A DNA stretch of 64,000 nucleotides from Janthinobacterium sp. Marseille (lineage in GTDB: Bacteria > Pseudomonadota > Gammaproteobacteria > Burkholderiales > Burkholderiaceae_D), in the NCBI RefSeq assembly GCF_000013625.1, contig NC_009659.1, positions 1,178,001-1,242,000 of the forward strand. Direction: 5' to 3'. The notes below the pieces were generated by a model. The model was not told where the DNA came from. It was given only the letters and a program-made list of their open reading frames with translations, and made no database searches. A program made the position numbers and the translations under genes. Positions 8,124 through 16,193 of this stretch are shown in pieces (the stretch's first letter is position 1; every line of letters begins with the position of its first letter).

Positions 8124-8854
8124 GCATGCAGACACTGGACTTTGTCATTCCCGGCGATGCCGTTGACAGCAGTGAGCAGGCTTGCGACCAGTCGCGTCGC
8201 GCCATCAATATGGGCCTGATTGCCTGCCACCATTGCGATACGGTATGGGAAGAGGCGGAAGAAGGCGCTGCGTGCGGACGCTGTGGTGCCAAATTACGCA
8301 CGCGCAAGGCCGATAGCCTGAACCGCACCTGGGCTTTGCTGATTGCCGCCTGCATGATGTATTTGCCGGCCAATCTCTTGCCGGTGATGATTACCAAAAC
8401 TTTATTCGGTTCGCAAAACGATACGATCCTGAGCGGCGTGATTTACTTCTGGGTCAGTGGTGCGTACGGCCTGGCGGCGATTATCTTTGTCGCCAGCTTC
8501 CTGGTGCCGCTGTTCAAGCTGGCGGCCTTGTTCATATTGGTCGTGATGGCGCAACGCCGCAGCAACTGGCGGCGGGGTGAACGTGCGAAGCTTTACCATG
8601 TGATCGAATTGATTGGACGCTGGTCCATGCTGGATGTATTTGTCGTCGCGCTGCTGGCGGGCCTGGTGCGTATCCAGGGATTTGCTGAAATCACTGCGGG
8701 CCTGGGAATTGCCGCCTTCGGTTCAGTCGTGGTGCTGACCATGCTGGCTTCGTTGAGCTTTGATCCGAAGCTGACCTGGGATGGCGATGACGAAACACAA
8801 GAACATTTGAATGAAGCCGGATCGACTATGAAAGCAAATCATGACAAACACTGA
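8120..8854 (+). CDS. pqiA: PqiA-type integral membrane protein, second half
   Basis: 244 residues, overlapping the preceding pqiA gene by four bases (ATGA). It repeats the module: a zinc ribbon (CHHC around residue 35 and CGRC around residue 55), then four membrane segments including MMYLPANLLPVMITKTLFG and FVASFLVPLFKLAALFILVV. In E. coli this would be the C-terminal half of PqiA, so the two genes together equal one full-length PqiA. There is no sign of a frameshift: each has its own start, zinc ribbon and overlap. The ATG of pqiB lies 14 bases before its stop. Confidence 0.85.
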   Translation: MSMQTLDFVIPGDAVDSSEQACDQSRRAINMGLIACHHCDTVWEEAEEGAACGRCGAKLRTRKADSLNRTWALLIAACMMYLPANLLPVMITKTLFGSQNDTILSGVIYFWVSGAYGLAAIIFVASFLVPLFKLAALFILVVMAQRRSNWRRGERAKLYHVIELIGRWSMLDVFVVALLAGLVRIQGFAEITAGLGIAAFGSVVVLTMLASLSFDPKLTWDGDDETQEHLNEAGSTMKANHDKH

Positions 8855-10472
8855 AGAACGAACACCACTTCCGTCGCCGCGGGTCGCGCGCCGTCGTGAC
8901 TGGATGCCTTCGCTGGTTTGGTTCATCCCGATCATTGCCGCGCTGGTCGGCATTACGCTGGTCGCGCATATCCTGATGCAACGCGGACCGGAGATTGTGC
9001 TGACCTTCAAGACAGCGGAAGGACTGGAAGCCGGCAAGACGGCAGTGAAGTACAAGGATGTGCAGATCGGCATTGTCGAGGGTTTGCGCCTGTCACGTGA
9101 TCGTTCGCATGTGCGCGTGTCGGTCCAGCTGAACAAGGATGCCGAAGCTTTTACCGCTAAAGATACCCGTTACTGGGTCGTGCGTCCGCGCCTCGATACC
9201 TCCGGCATTTCCGGCCTCGGGACTTTGCTGTCAGGTGCTTACATCGGAGTGGATGCAGGAACTTCGGAGGAGACGGTTGAAGAGTTTGCCGGACTTGAAG
9301 TGCCACCTATCGTCACGCGTGATGCATCGGGGCGGCAATTCCTCTTGCGCGCCAATGATATCGGTTCGCTTGATGTCGGCTCGCCAGTCTATTTCCGTCG
9401 TGTGAAGGTCGGGCAAGTGGCCGCCTATGAGCTGGATGGTGATGGCAAGGGTGTAACCCTGCGCGTTTTTGTCAATGCACCTTACGAAAAATTCGTCGAA
9501 GCCAATACGCGCTTCTGGCATGCCAGTGGCCTCGATATGCAGGTAAATGCGAGCGGGCTGACATTGCGCACGCAATCGCTGGCAACCATCCTGCTTGGCG
9601 GCATCGCCTTCGGTACGCCTGACCTTGGCACGCCATCCGCATCACCGGCGGCGCTGGAAAATACCGCCTTCGCACTGGCGGAAGATGAAGCGGCGGCGAT
9701 GAAGCAAAAAGACGGTTCTTCGGAAACCATATTGCTGTTCTTTAACCAATCCTTGCGCGGTTTGTCGCCTGGTGCCCCGGTTGATTTCCGCGGCGTGGTG
9801 ATCGGCGAAGTGAAATCGATAGGCGTGGAATTCGACCGCGATGAACGTGAATTCCGCATGCCGGTCCTGGTACAAATTTATCCGGACCGCCTGCGTCGCC
9901 AGTCTACGGATGAAAGCAAGGAATCCAGATATACGCAAAAGCAACGCCTGCAATTCCTGATCAACAAGGGTTTGCGTGCGCAACTGCGTCCGGGTAATTT
10001 GCTGACCGGGCAAGTTTATGTGGCGCTGGATTTCTTCCCGAAACTGCCGCCGCTCAAGGTCGACCTGAACAAGCAGCCGTTTGAATTGCCAACCGTGCCG
10101 AACAGCCTCGATGAGTTGCAGGCACAAATCAAGGACATCGCCACCAAGCTCAACAAGGTGCCGTTTGACGAGATAGGCAAGGATTTGCGCACCGCACTGG
10201 CGACGCTGAACAAGACATTGATCAGCGCGGAAGAATTGACGCGTACCTTGAACAATGACGTCTCGCCGGAAATCACGGCAGCGATGAAGGATGCGCGCAA
10301 GACTATCAATAGCGCCGAACAAACCTTGTCGCAAGACTCACCGCTGCAGCAGGACATGCGCGAAGCAATGCGTGAGATCACACGTGCGGCGGGCTCGGTA
10401 CGAGTATTAACCGATTATCTGGAACGTCATCCTGAATCCTTGTTGCGCGGTAAACCGGAGGAAAAGAAATGA
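8841..10472 (+). CDS. pqiB: PqiB-type MCE-domain protein
   Basis: 543 residues. One N-terminal membrane anchor (WFIPIIAALVGITLVAHILM, residues ~28-50) is followed by three MCE domains: residues ~55-150 (KTAEGLEAGKTAVKYKDVQI), ~165-260 (NDIGSLDVGSPVYFRRVKVG) and ~285-400 (QSLRGLSPGAPVDFRGVVIG). The C-terminal ~120 residues are helical coiled-coil, as in PqiB, which forms a hexameric tunnel across the periplasm. The length is close to E. coli PqiB (546). It moves lipids between inner and outer membrane together with PqiA and PqiC. Confidence 0.93.
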   Translation: MTNTEERTPLPSPRVARRRDWMPSLVWFIPIIAALVGITLVAHILMQRGPEIVLTFKTAEGLEAGKTAVKYKDVQIGIVEGLRLSRDRSHVRVSVQLNKDAEAFTAKDTRYWVVRPRLDTSGISGLGTLLSGAYIGVDAGTSEETVEEFAGLEVPPIVTRDASGRQFLLRANDIGSLDVGSPVYFRRVKVGQVAAYELDGDGKGVTLRVFVNAPYEKFVEANTRFWHASGLDMQVNASGLTLRTQSLATILLGGIAFGTPDLGTPSASPAALENTAFALAEDEAAAMKQKDGSSETILLFFNQSLRGLSPGAPVDFRGVVIGEVKSIGVEFDRDEREFRMPVLVQIYPDRLRRQSTDESKESRYTQKQRLQFLINKGLRAQLRPGNLLTGQVYVALDFFPKLPPLKVDLNKQPFELPTVPNSLDELQAQIKDIATKLNKVPFDEIGKDLRTALATLNKTLISAEELTRTLNNDVSPEITAAMKDARKTINSAEQTLSQDSPLQQDMREAMREITRAAGSVRVLTDYLERHPESLLRGKPEEKK

Positions 10473-11131
10473 AGCAATTGCTGAATAGTGCCAAAACGAC
10501 CGGAGTGCTGCGTTCACGTTTGTTGACGGGTGTATGCGTGCTGGGCACCGTAGTCTTGCTGGCTGCATGTGCGAATACAAGTAATGCGCGCTATTACACC
10601 CTGACCGGGCCGACTGCCAGTGCGCTTACGCCGCCGGCATCGGCGACACCGCTCTTCATTGAGCTGGCGCCGGTTGCCGTACCGGAACGCCTGGCGCGGC
10701 CGCAGATGGTGTTGAGCAAGCCGGCCGGGCAGAGCGCCGAGCTGGAATTGCTCGAACAGTATCGCTGGACTTCATCGTTTGAAAATGAAATGCGCGATGC
10801 CTTGTCGGCCGGGATTACGAATCGGCTTGGCGCCGTTGACGTCAGCAAGAGCGGACGTTCGCAAGGGCAGGCGGTCTGGCGTATAGCGGTGCAGTTGCGT
10901 CAGTTCGATGCGATAGAAAATACAAGGGTGGATGCCGCTTTCAGCTGGACTGCACGCCGTAGCGATACCGGCAGCAATGCGGTTTGCCAGTGGGCGGGTA
11001 GTGAAGCGGTCGGCAGCGGTATGGATGCATTGGCACAGGGTGCGCAACGCATTACGGATCGCGCGGCGCAAATGATCGCGCAACATCTGGCGACGCTGGC
11101 TACCAATCCTGCCGCTCCCTGTCCGCGTTGA
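10469..11131 (+). CDS. pqiC: PqiC/YmbA-type outer membrane lipoprotein
   Basis: 220 residues, overlapping pqiB by four bases. The signal peptide ends in a lipobox VVLLAAC (Cys near residue 34), followed by RYYTLTGPT, a PqiC/YmbA (ABC-type transport auxiliary lipoprotein, DUF330) hallmark. It is predicted to sit in the outer membrane and receive PqiB. It is the last gene of the TetR-pqiA-pqiA-pqiB-pqiC operon, stopping four bases before the convergent LysR gene ends; no terminator is visible. Confidence 0.88.
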   Translation: MKQLLNSAKTTGVLRSRLLTGVCVLGTVVLLAACANTSNARYYTLTGPTASALTPPASATPLFIELAPVAVPERLARPQMVLSKPAGQSAELELLEQYRWTSSFENEMRDALSAGITNRLGAVDVSKSGRSQGQAVWRIAVQLRQFDAIENTRVDAAFSWTARRSDTGSNAVCQWAGSEAVGSGMDALAQGAQRITDRAAQMIAQHLATLATNPAAPCPR

Positions 11132-11135
11132 TTTT

Positions 11136-12053
11136 TTAATCCGGCAGCGGCAGCGCTGCCAGCATATCGATATGCTCAATCAGGAAATCGATGAAGGCGC
11201 GGGCGCGAGTGCTTTGGTTACGCCGGTTCGGGTAATAGACGAACAGGTCTGCTGACGGCAAGACGTAATCCGGCAACACGATTTTCAGGCGTCCGCTTTT
11301 CACATATTTGGCGAGGTCCCATTCCGAACGGATCAGGATGCCATGCGCATCCAGCGCCCAGCCGAGCACGATGTCGCCATCATTGCTCGACAGTGCACTC
11401 TCCACTTTGATGACTTCATTACGACCATCGCGCGTGAAGCGCCAGGTCGCAGCCGCTTCATCGTTCTGCCTATGCGTGATGCAGCGATGCCGGCTTAAAT
11501 CGGCCAGCGTTTGCGGCGTGCCATGGCGTTCCAGGTAAATGGGCGACGCGCATAGGAAGCGGCGGTTGGACATCAGCTTGCGCGCATTCAGGCGGGTATC
11601 CGGCAGCGTGCCGAAGCGTATCGCCAGGTCAAAACCGTTTTCAACCAGGTCTATCGGCTTGTCGCTGACTTCAAACTGCACTTCGACTTGCGGATAACGC
11701 CGCACGAATTCGGATACCAGCGGCGCGATCGCGGTACGGCCGAAACCCAGCGTTGCGTTTACCCGCAACAAGCCACGCGGTGCGCCGCCACCGGAGGAGA
11801 CCGCGTCTTCCATCTCTTTGACTTCAGCCAATATCCTCGCCGCATAGCCGAGGTAGATTTCACCTTCGCTGGTGAGGCTGATGCTGCGTGTGGTGCGATT
11901 GACCAGCCTGACGCCGAGCCGGGATTCCAGTTGCGCCAGGCGCTTGGTGGCGGCCGGCGGCGTGATATCCAGTGCACGTGCCGCCGCTGACAGATTGCCG
12001 AGGCGGGCGATCAGGACAAAGAATTCCAGTTCGGATGTGATGTCAGTTTTCAC
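11136..12053 (-). CDS. LysR-family regulator, probably of tartrate dehydratase
   Basis: Start placed at GTG 12053, which gives about 305 residues, the normal LysR length; the frame stays open upstream but that extension is not LysR-like. The N-terminal winged helix (NLSAAARALDITPPAATKRL) is clear and the LysR substrate domain follows. It is divergent from the D-tartrate dehydratase gene with a 118-base AT-rich spacer holding repeats, so it most likely activates that gene with tartrate or a related acid as effector. No Shine-Dalgarno sequence is obvious before the GTG. Confidence 0.85.
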   Translation of the reverse strand: MKTDITSELEFFVLIARLGNLSAAARALDITPPAATKRLAQLESRLGVRLVNRTTRSISLTSEGEIYLGYAARILAEVKEMEDAVSSGGGAPRGLLRVNATLGFGRTAIAPLVSEFVRRYPQVEVQFEVSDKPIDLVENGFDLAIRFGTLPDTRLNARKLMSNRRFLCASPIYLERHGTPQTLADLSRHRCITHRQNDEAAATWRFTRDGRNEVIKVESALSSNDGDIVLGWALDAHGILIRSEWDLAKYVKSGRLKIVLPDYVLPSADLFVYYPNRRNQSTRARAFIDFLIEHIDMLAALPLPD

Positions 12054-12086
12054 TATAAGTGAATAATTATATGAAATTAAGTGAAT
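12051..12086. promoter_or_regulatory. Candidate LysR binding region with 22-bp-spaced direct repeats
   Basis: AAGTGAAT occurs at 12057-12064 and again at 12079-12086, exactly 22 bp apart (two helical turns). The first copy also belongs to a CACT-ATA-AGTG palindrome at 12051-12061. It lies between the divergent LysR and tartrate dehydratase genes, where a LysR-type regulator would bind. Confidence 0.45.
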
Positions 12087-12171
12087 TATAAAGCGCTCGT
12101 CTGCGAATAAGCTAGCGCTCCATAGATGCTCGTATCCAGTCCGGCATACAGCGATATTTTTAGGAGCCGCC

Positions 12172-13338
12172 ATGAAGATTGTTGAAATTCGCGAAAAGAC
12201 CCTGCCGATCAGCTCGCCCATCCGTAATGCCTACATCGATTTCAGCAAGATGACGCTGAGCCTGGTGGCGGTGGTGACAGATGTCATACGCGATGGCAAA
12301 CCGGTGATTGGTTACGGTTTTAACTCGAATGGTCGCTATGGACAGGGCATGCTGATGCGCGAGCGTTTCATCCCGCGCCTGATGGAAGCCGATCCGGCGT
12401 CGCTCATCAATGATGCCGGTGACAATCTCGATCCGCACAAGATCTGGAACACCATGTTCACGAATGAAAAGCCGGGCGGCCATGGCGAACGTTCGGTCGC
12501 GATCGGCACTATCGATATGGCGGTGTGGGATGCGGTCGCCAAAATCGAAGGTAAGCCGCTGTTCCAGTTGCTGGCCGACCGTTATGGCAATGGCCAGGCG
12601 GATCGCAAGATTTTCGTCTATGCCGCCGGTGGCTACTATTACCCGGGGCAGGATCACGGCAAGCTCAAGGATGAGATGCGTAGCTATATCGACCGCGGTT
12701 ATACGGTGGTGAAGAAAAAAATCGGTGGCGCGTCGCTGGATGAAGATTTGCGTCGTATCGATTCCATCCTGAGCGTGCTTGGCGATGGACAGAAGCTGGC
12801 AGTCGATGCAAATGGCCGCTTTGATCTTGATACCGCAGTGAAGTATGCGAAGGCTTTGTCGCAATACGATTTGTTTTGGTACGAGGAAGCCGGTGATCCA
12901 CTCGACTTTGAATTGCAGGCAACCCTGCGCAGCTATTACGACAAGCCGATGGCAACAGGTGAAAACCTGTTCTCGATGCAGGATGCACGCAACCTGATCC
13001 GTTACGGCGGCATGCGTCCGGATCGTGACTGGCTGCAGTTCGACTGCGCGCTCAGCTATGGTTTGGTGGAATACCTGCGTACGCTGGACATGCTGCATGA
13101 ACACGGCTGGTCGCGTAAGCGCTGCATCCCGCATGGCGGCCACCAGATGTCGCTGAATATTGCAGCAGGCCTTGGCCTGGGTGGTAATGAATCCTATCCG
13201 GATTTATTCCAGCCTTACGGCGGTTTCCCGGATGGCGTGAAAGTGCAGAATGGTTACATCACCTTGCCGGACTTGCCGGGCATAGGCTTTGAAGGCAAGG
13301 CCGACCTGTATAGCGAAATGCAAAAACTGACAGCGTAA
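12172..13338 (+). CDS. tarD: D(-)-tartrate dehydratase, enolase superfamily
   Basis: 388 residues, start behind AGGAG. It dehydrates D-tartrate to oxaloacetate. The sequence closely follows Bradyrhizobium TarD as I recall it (SSPIRNAYIDF, GYGFNSNGRYGQG, NEKPGGHGERSV, RYGGMRPDRDWLQFDCALSY, CIPHGGHQMSLNIAAGLGLG). Enolase-superfamily residues are in place: the KxK lysines at 181-183, metal ligands in VDANGRF, YEEAGD and TGENLF, and His321 in IPHGGH. The middle residue of KxK is Lys, giving KKK. It is divergent from a LysR regulator. No tartrate transporter gene is adjacent. Confidence 0.9.
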   Translation: MKIVEIREKTLPISSPIRNAYIDFSKMTLSLVAVVTDVIRDGKPVIGYGFNSNGRYGQGMLMRERFIPRLMEADPASLINDAGDNLDPHKIWNTMFTNEKPGGHGERSVAIGTIDMAVWDAVAKIEGKPLFQLLADRYGNGQADRKIFVYAAGGYYYPGQDHGKLKDEMRSYIDRGYTVVKKKIGGASLDEDLRRIDSILSVLGDGQKLAVDANGRFDLDTAVKYAKALSQYDLFWYEEAGDPLDFELQATLRSYYDKPMATGENLFSMQDARNLIRYGGMRPDRDWLQFDCALSYGLVEYLRTLDMLHEHGWSRKRCIPHGGHQMSLNIAAGLGLGGNESYPDLFQPYGGFPDGVKVQNGYITLPDLPGIGFEGKADLYSEMQKLTA

Positions 13339-13369
13339 ATGGGTATCGTGATGCCGCCGGCGGAGTATC

Positions 13370-13525
13370 ATGGCGGATCGAAAATCCTGCAGTACGGAGC
13401 CGGAAATCAAAGCAAACCTGCATGACCTGCTGGCATCACTACAAGCCCATGGCCTGCTCTGGGCCTTGACGCTGATCGTCATGCTGGAAGAAGACGCGGC
13501 CATGCTGGCCTTTGTTTTCAGCTGA
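13370..13525 (+). CDS. Possible small protein (51 residues)
   Basis: ATG 13370 is preceded by GGAG (13362-13365), spacing four bases. The peptide starts MADRKSCSTEPEIKANLHDL and continues with a leucine-rich helix (ALTLIVMLEEDAAML), amphipathic to hydrophobic, ending in FVFS. It is 31 bases downstream of tarD on the same strand. No family is recognised. The spacing is on the short side and length alone gives little support, so this is tentative. Confidence 0.35.
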   Translation: MADRKSCSTEPEIKANLHDLLASLQAHGLLWALTLIVMLEEDAAMLAFVFS

Positions 13526-13591
13526 TTCAGCCAGTAGGAGAGTGCCGGCCATGCTGGTGGCCGGTGTTGGAACGCAGACCGCAGCAGGCGC

Positions 13592-13978
13592 TTAATGCAG
13601 CTTGCTGCGCGCGACTTTGAGTTCCTGGAATTGCTTCACGGTTTCCAGTACCTGCGCCAATTCATCTTCGGCATCCGACTGGATCAGTTCTATCTCATCG
13701 AAATCCAGCGTATCGTCGATGACGACCATCTCGACTCGGAAGATATGCGGGTACTTGTCGGTAATACCCTGCAACAGTACATCGAGCTTTTTCTTCGGCC
13801 ATACTTCGCGGATACGTGCGGCGAGGAAGAGCCTGATGATGGTCAGGCCGTTGTCTTCGCTCAGCTCCTGAATTGCGAGTGCTTCGCGTTGCAGCCATTC
13901 CGGGAACTGATCTGCCGTGACGAAATGCGGTACGGTCAAAACGGAGACATGAAATTGTACGTTCAGGTTGTCCATCAT
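13592..13978 (-). CDS. Uncharacterised acidic protein
   Basis: 128 residues. Two adjacent ATG codons (13978 and 13975) follow an AGGGGG sequence on the minus strand; the second has the better spacing. The protein is soluble, with no signal or membrane segment, and acidic toward the C-terminus (DDTLDFDEIELIQSDAEDEL). I recognise no family. The next gene on the same strand (ending at 14078) is also a short unknown, and the two may form a transcription unit. Confidence 0.7.
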   Translation of the reverse strand: MMDNLNVQFHVSVLTVPHFVTADQFPEWLQREALAIQELSEDNGLTIIRLFLAARIREVWPKKKLDVLLQGITDKYPHIFRVEMVVIDDTLDFDEIELIQSDAEDELAQVLETVKQFQELKVARSKLH

Positions 13979-14077
13979 TTCCCCCTTGTCACATTACATC
14001 GGCGAGCCTGTGGCACGAGCGGCTAGTGCTTCCAGTTTATACGCGTAAAACAGCTTTGTGGAGGGGATTTGCATCTG

Positions 14078-14431
14078 TTATTTTTTCAATACAGCGGCCA
14101 GTTTATCCATCACCAATGTGACGTCTTCTTCGGTCGCCAGGCCGATGCGTGGCCAGTTCTGCAGTTTATTGACTTCGGTCGGACGACCGGTCAGGTGGCG
14201 CAATTCGTCCAGCAGGCTGTTCAGGTTTGCCGGTGAAATCCCGTATGACGATGAAATCGGCTGCACATTGAAAGTGATTTCAGCCAGGTTGCCCGGCGCC
14301 AGTTCGGTGTGATAAATCGTGATCGTGCCGTTGCGCAGGAAGCGTGCACCATTCTGGCCGCCCAGCGGGCGCGGCATGCCAAATTGGGTTTTCAATGCGG
14401 CGAGGGCCTTGTTGTATACGGCGTTTTCCAT
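14078..14431 (-). CDS. Uncharacterised small protein
   Basis: 117 residues, soluble, with no signal peptide. A segment GGQNGARFLRNGTITIYHTE suggests a small alpha/beta domain, and the C-terminus is helical (EEDVTLVMDKLAAVLKK). Start at ATG 14431 behind GGAATAGAAG on the minus strand. Its 3' end is 100 bases from the start of the other unknown minus-strand gene at 13978. Function unknown. Confidence 0.7.
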   Translation of the reverse strand: MENAVYNKALAALKTQFGMPRPLGGQNGARFLRNGTITIYHTELAPGNLAEITFNVQPISSSYGISPANLNSLLDELRHLTGRPTEVNKLQNWPRIGLATEEDVTLVMDKLAAVLKK

Positions 14432-14753
14432 CTTCTATTCCAATAATGAGTTTGTTGCGGTGATGCCGCCATTGTATGCCTCGTGCCGGAACGGGTCGGC
14501 TTTTTCTGCTGCCCTGAGGTGTGGGACGGGCGCGACAGCACGGAATCCCGCGCAGGCTTGGCGGTCTGCGATTTTCCGCTCTGGGAAGCAATATTTCCAA
14601 TGAAATTAATGCTTTAGGGCAAATGCAAACATTTCAAAATTCTCCTGACAACAGATATATCAGTTACGGGCTTTGATGTACCGTTGCATCATTCCTGATC
14701 CTTTTTATTGGTTTCGGGCAGAACAGTTTCTGATTACTTGGGTGGATGGACGT
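14432..14753. other. Intergenic region between divergent genes
   Basis: 322 bases with no gene call. The right part (about 14590-14750) is AT-rich and must hold the promoter of the response regulator; GGATGGA at 14744-14750 provides its ribosome binding site. I see no hairpin or operator worth naming. Confidence 0.5.
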
Positions 14754-15200
14754 ATGAGTGATTTGCAAAAAATACAAATTCTCCTGGCTGAAGATACGCA
14801 GAGCGATGCGGAAGCGACCTTGCTCGCACTGAAAGAAGTTGGCTTGGCCTCGAATGTGGTCTGGGTCAAGGATGGGCAGGAAGTGCTGGACTATGTTTTT
14901 TGTACCGGACCGTTTATCGGTCGCGTGGGCGGCGTCCCGACCCTGATCATGCTCGATTTGAAAATGCCCAAGGTCAACGGCCTGGATGTGCTGAAGATAT
15001 TGAAAACCACCGAAAAGACCAGGTTCATTCCTATCATCATGCTGACCTCCAGCGCAGAAGAACCCGATATCACTTACTGTTATGAATACGGTGTGAACAA
15101 CTATATTGTCAAACCGGTGTTGCCGGTGAAGTTCGCGGAAGAAGTTTCGCGTGCGGGCTTTTACTGGAATCTCTTGAACAGAAGTCCCGCGATGGCATAA
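14754..15200 (+). CDS. Single-domain response regulator (Rcp1/CheY-like receiver)
   Basis: 148 residues from ATG 14754; upstream in-frame codons lack a ribosome site. A lone receiver domain: acidic pair in LLAEDTQSDA, phospho-acceptor Asp in LIMLDLKMPKVNG, Thr/Ser switch MLTSS and conserved Lys in YIVKPV. The long insert around VFCTGPFIGRVGG is typical of the Rcp1-type receivers that pair with phytochrome-like or hybrid kinases. No output domain and no kinase are nearby, so its partner kinase is encoded elsewhere. Confidence 0.88.
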   Translation: MSDLQKIQILLAEDTQSDAEATLLALKEVGLASNVVWVKDGQEVLDYVFCTGPFIGRVGGVPTLIMLDLKMPKVNGLDVLKILKTTEKTRFIPIIMLTSSAEEPDITYCYEYGVNNYIVKPVLPVKFAEEVSRAGFYWNLLNRSPAMA

Positions 15201-15293
15201 GCTTGGCACCTGCAGGTCGCATTTTTCATTTCGTATCCCATCATTTTTAATCCATCACCTTGACGTAAGCTGCGATTGCAGGGACATTAAGTG

Positions 15294-16193
15294 ATGGATT
15301 TTTATTTCACTCAATCAAAACAGCGCTTGTTGCGTTACGCTGCCGTGGGCCTGGCAGCGTTTTTATTATCTGCCTGCGCCACATCGACTGGCGAGCGTTA
15401 TCAACTGATAACGCAGGAGGGGCGGGCAGCAGGGTTTTCACCGGTAAGTTTTGGCAGTGCGCCGCCGCTGACCGGCTTGCTGCGCATGCAGGCACAGCGG
15501 CAGCAGGCACCGGCGTATCTATGGGTAGTCATAGAAGGCGATGGGCGCGCGTGGCTGAATATGCGCGAGCCATCGATGGATCCGACACCGGTGGATGCAG
15601 TCGGCTGGCGACTCGCAAAAGATATCTCGCAAAAAACAGTGTTGTATCTGGCACGTCCCTGCCAGTATGTATCCAGCGATGAGTTGGATGCTTGCTCGGT
15701 GGCCGACTGGACCGATGGCCGCTTTGCAGAAAAATGGGTGCAGCGTTTGAATAGCGCAGTAGACCAGGCCAAACGCATGACGCAGGCGCGGCAGATTGTG
15801 CTGGCCGGTTATTCGGGTGGCGGGGTGATGGCTGCCCTGATCGCGGCACGCCGGGATGATGTTGCCTTGCTGATGACGGTCGCTTCACCGCTCGATCATG
15901 CGGCATGGACCTCATATCACAAGGTCACGCCTTTACATGCTTCGCTGAGCGTGGTGGCGGTACAGCAGAAATTGTCGCGCTTGCCGCAACTGCATGTGGT
16001 GGGAGCGGACGACAAGATTGTGCCGCCCTTCCTGTTGCAGGATTTCCTGCGTGGCTATCCGACAGATACCCCGGCAGAGCTTGTGACCCTGCCGGGTATC
16101 GATCATCGGATGCGTACGCCTCTCGATTTAAGCCGGATCAGAAGTTCCAGAGCGCTTTTGCCGTCAATTGATGGCCGAGATACTTATCCCTGA
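15294..16193 (+). CDS. Lipoprotein alpha/beta hydrolase
   Basis: About 299 residues starting at ATG 15294. The signal peptide ends in lipobox AAFLLSAC (Cys near residue 28), so the protein should be a membrane-anchored periplasmic or outer membrane lipoprotein. The nucleophile elbow GYSGGG (around residue 180) with upstream strand QIVLAG, a later Asp in VVGADDKIVPP and His in GIDHRM give a complete Ser-Asp-His set. The substrate is unknown. The last 56 bases overlap the 3' end of the autotransporter gene on the opposite strand, both reading frames being intact. Confidence 0.8.
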   Translation: MDFYFTQSKQRLLRYAAVGLAAFLLSACATSTGERYQLITQEGRAAGFSPVSFGSAPPLTGLLRMQAQRQQAPAYLWVVIEGDGRAWLNMREPSMDPTPVDAVGWRLAKDISQKTVLYLARPCQYVSSDELDACSVADWTDGRFAEKWVQRLNSAVDQAKRMTQARQIVLAGYSGGGVMAALIAARRDDVALLMTVASPLDHAAWTSYHKVTPLHASLSVVAVQQKLSRLPQLHVVGADDKIVPPFLLQDFLRGYPTDTPAELVTLPGIDHRMRTPLDLSRIRSSRALLPSIDGRDTYP

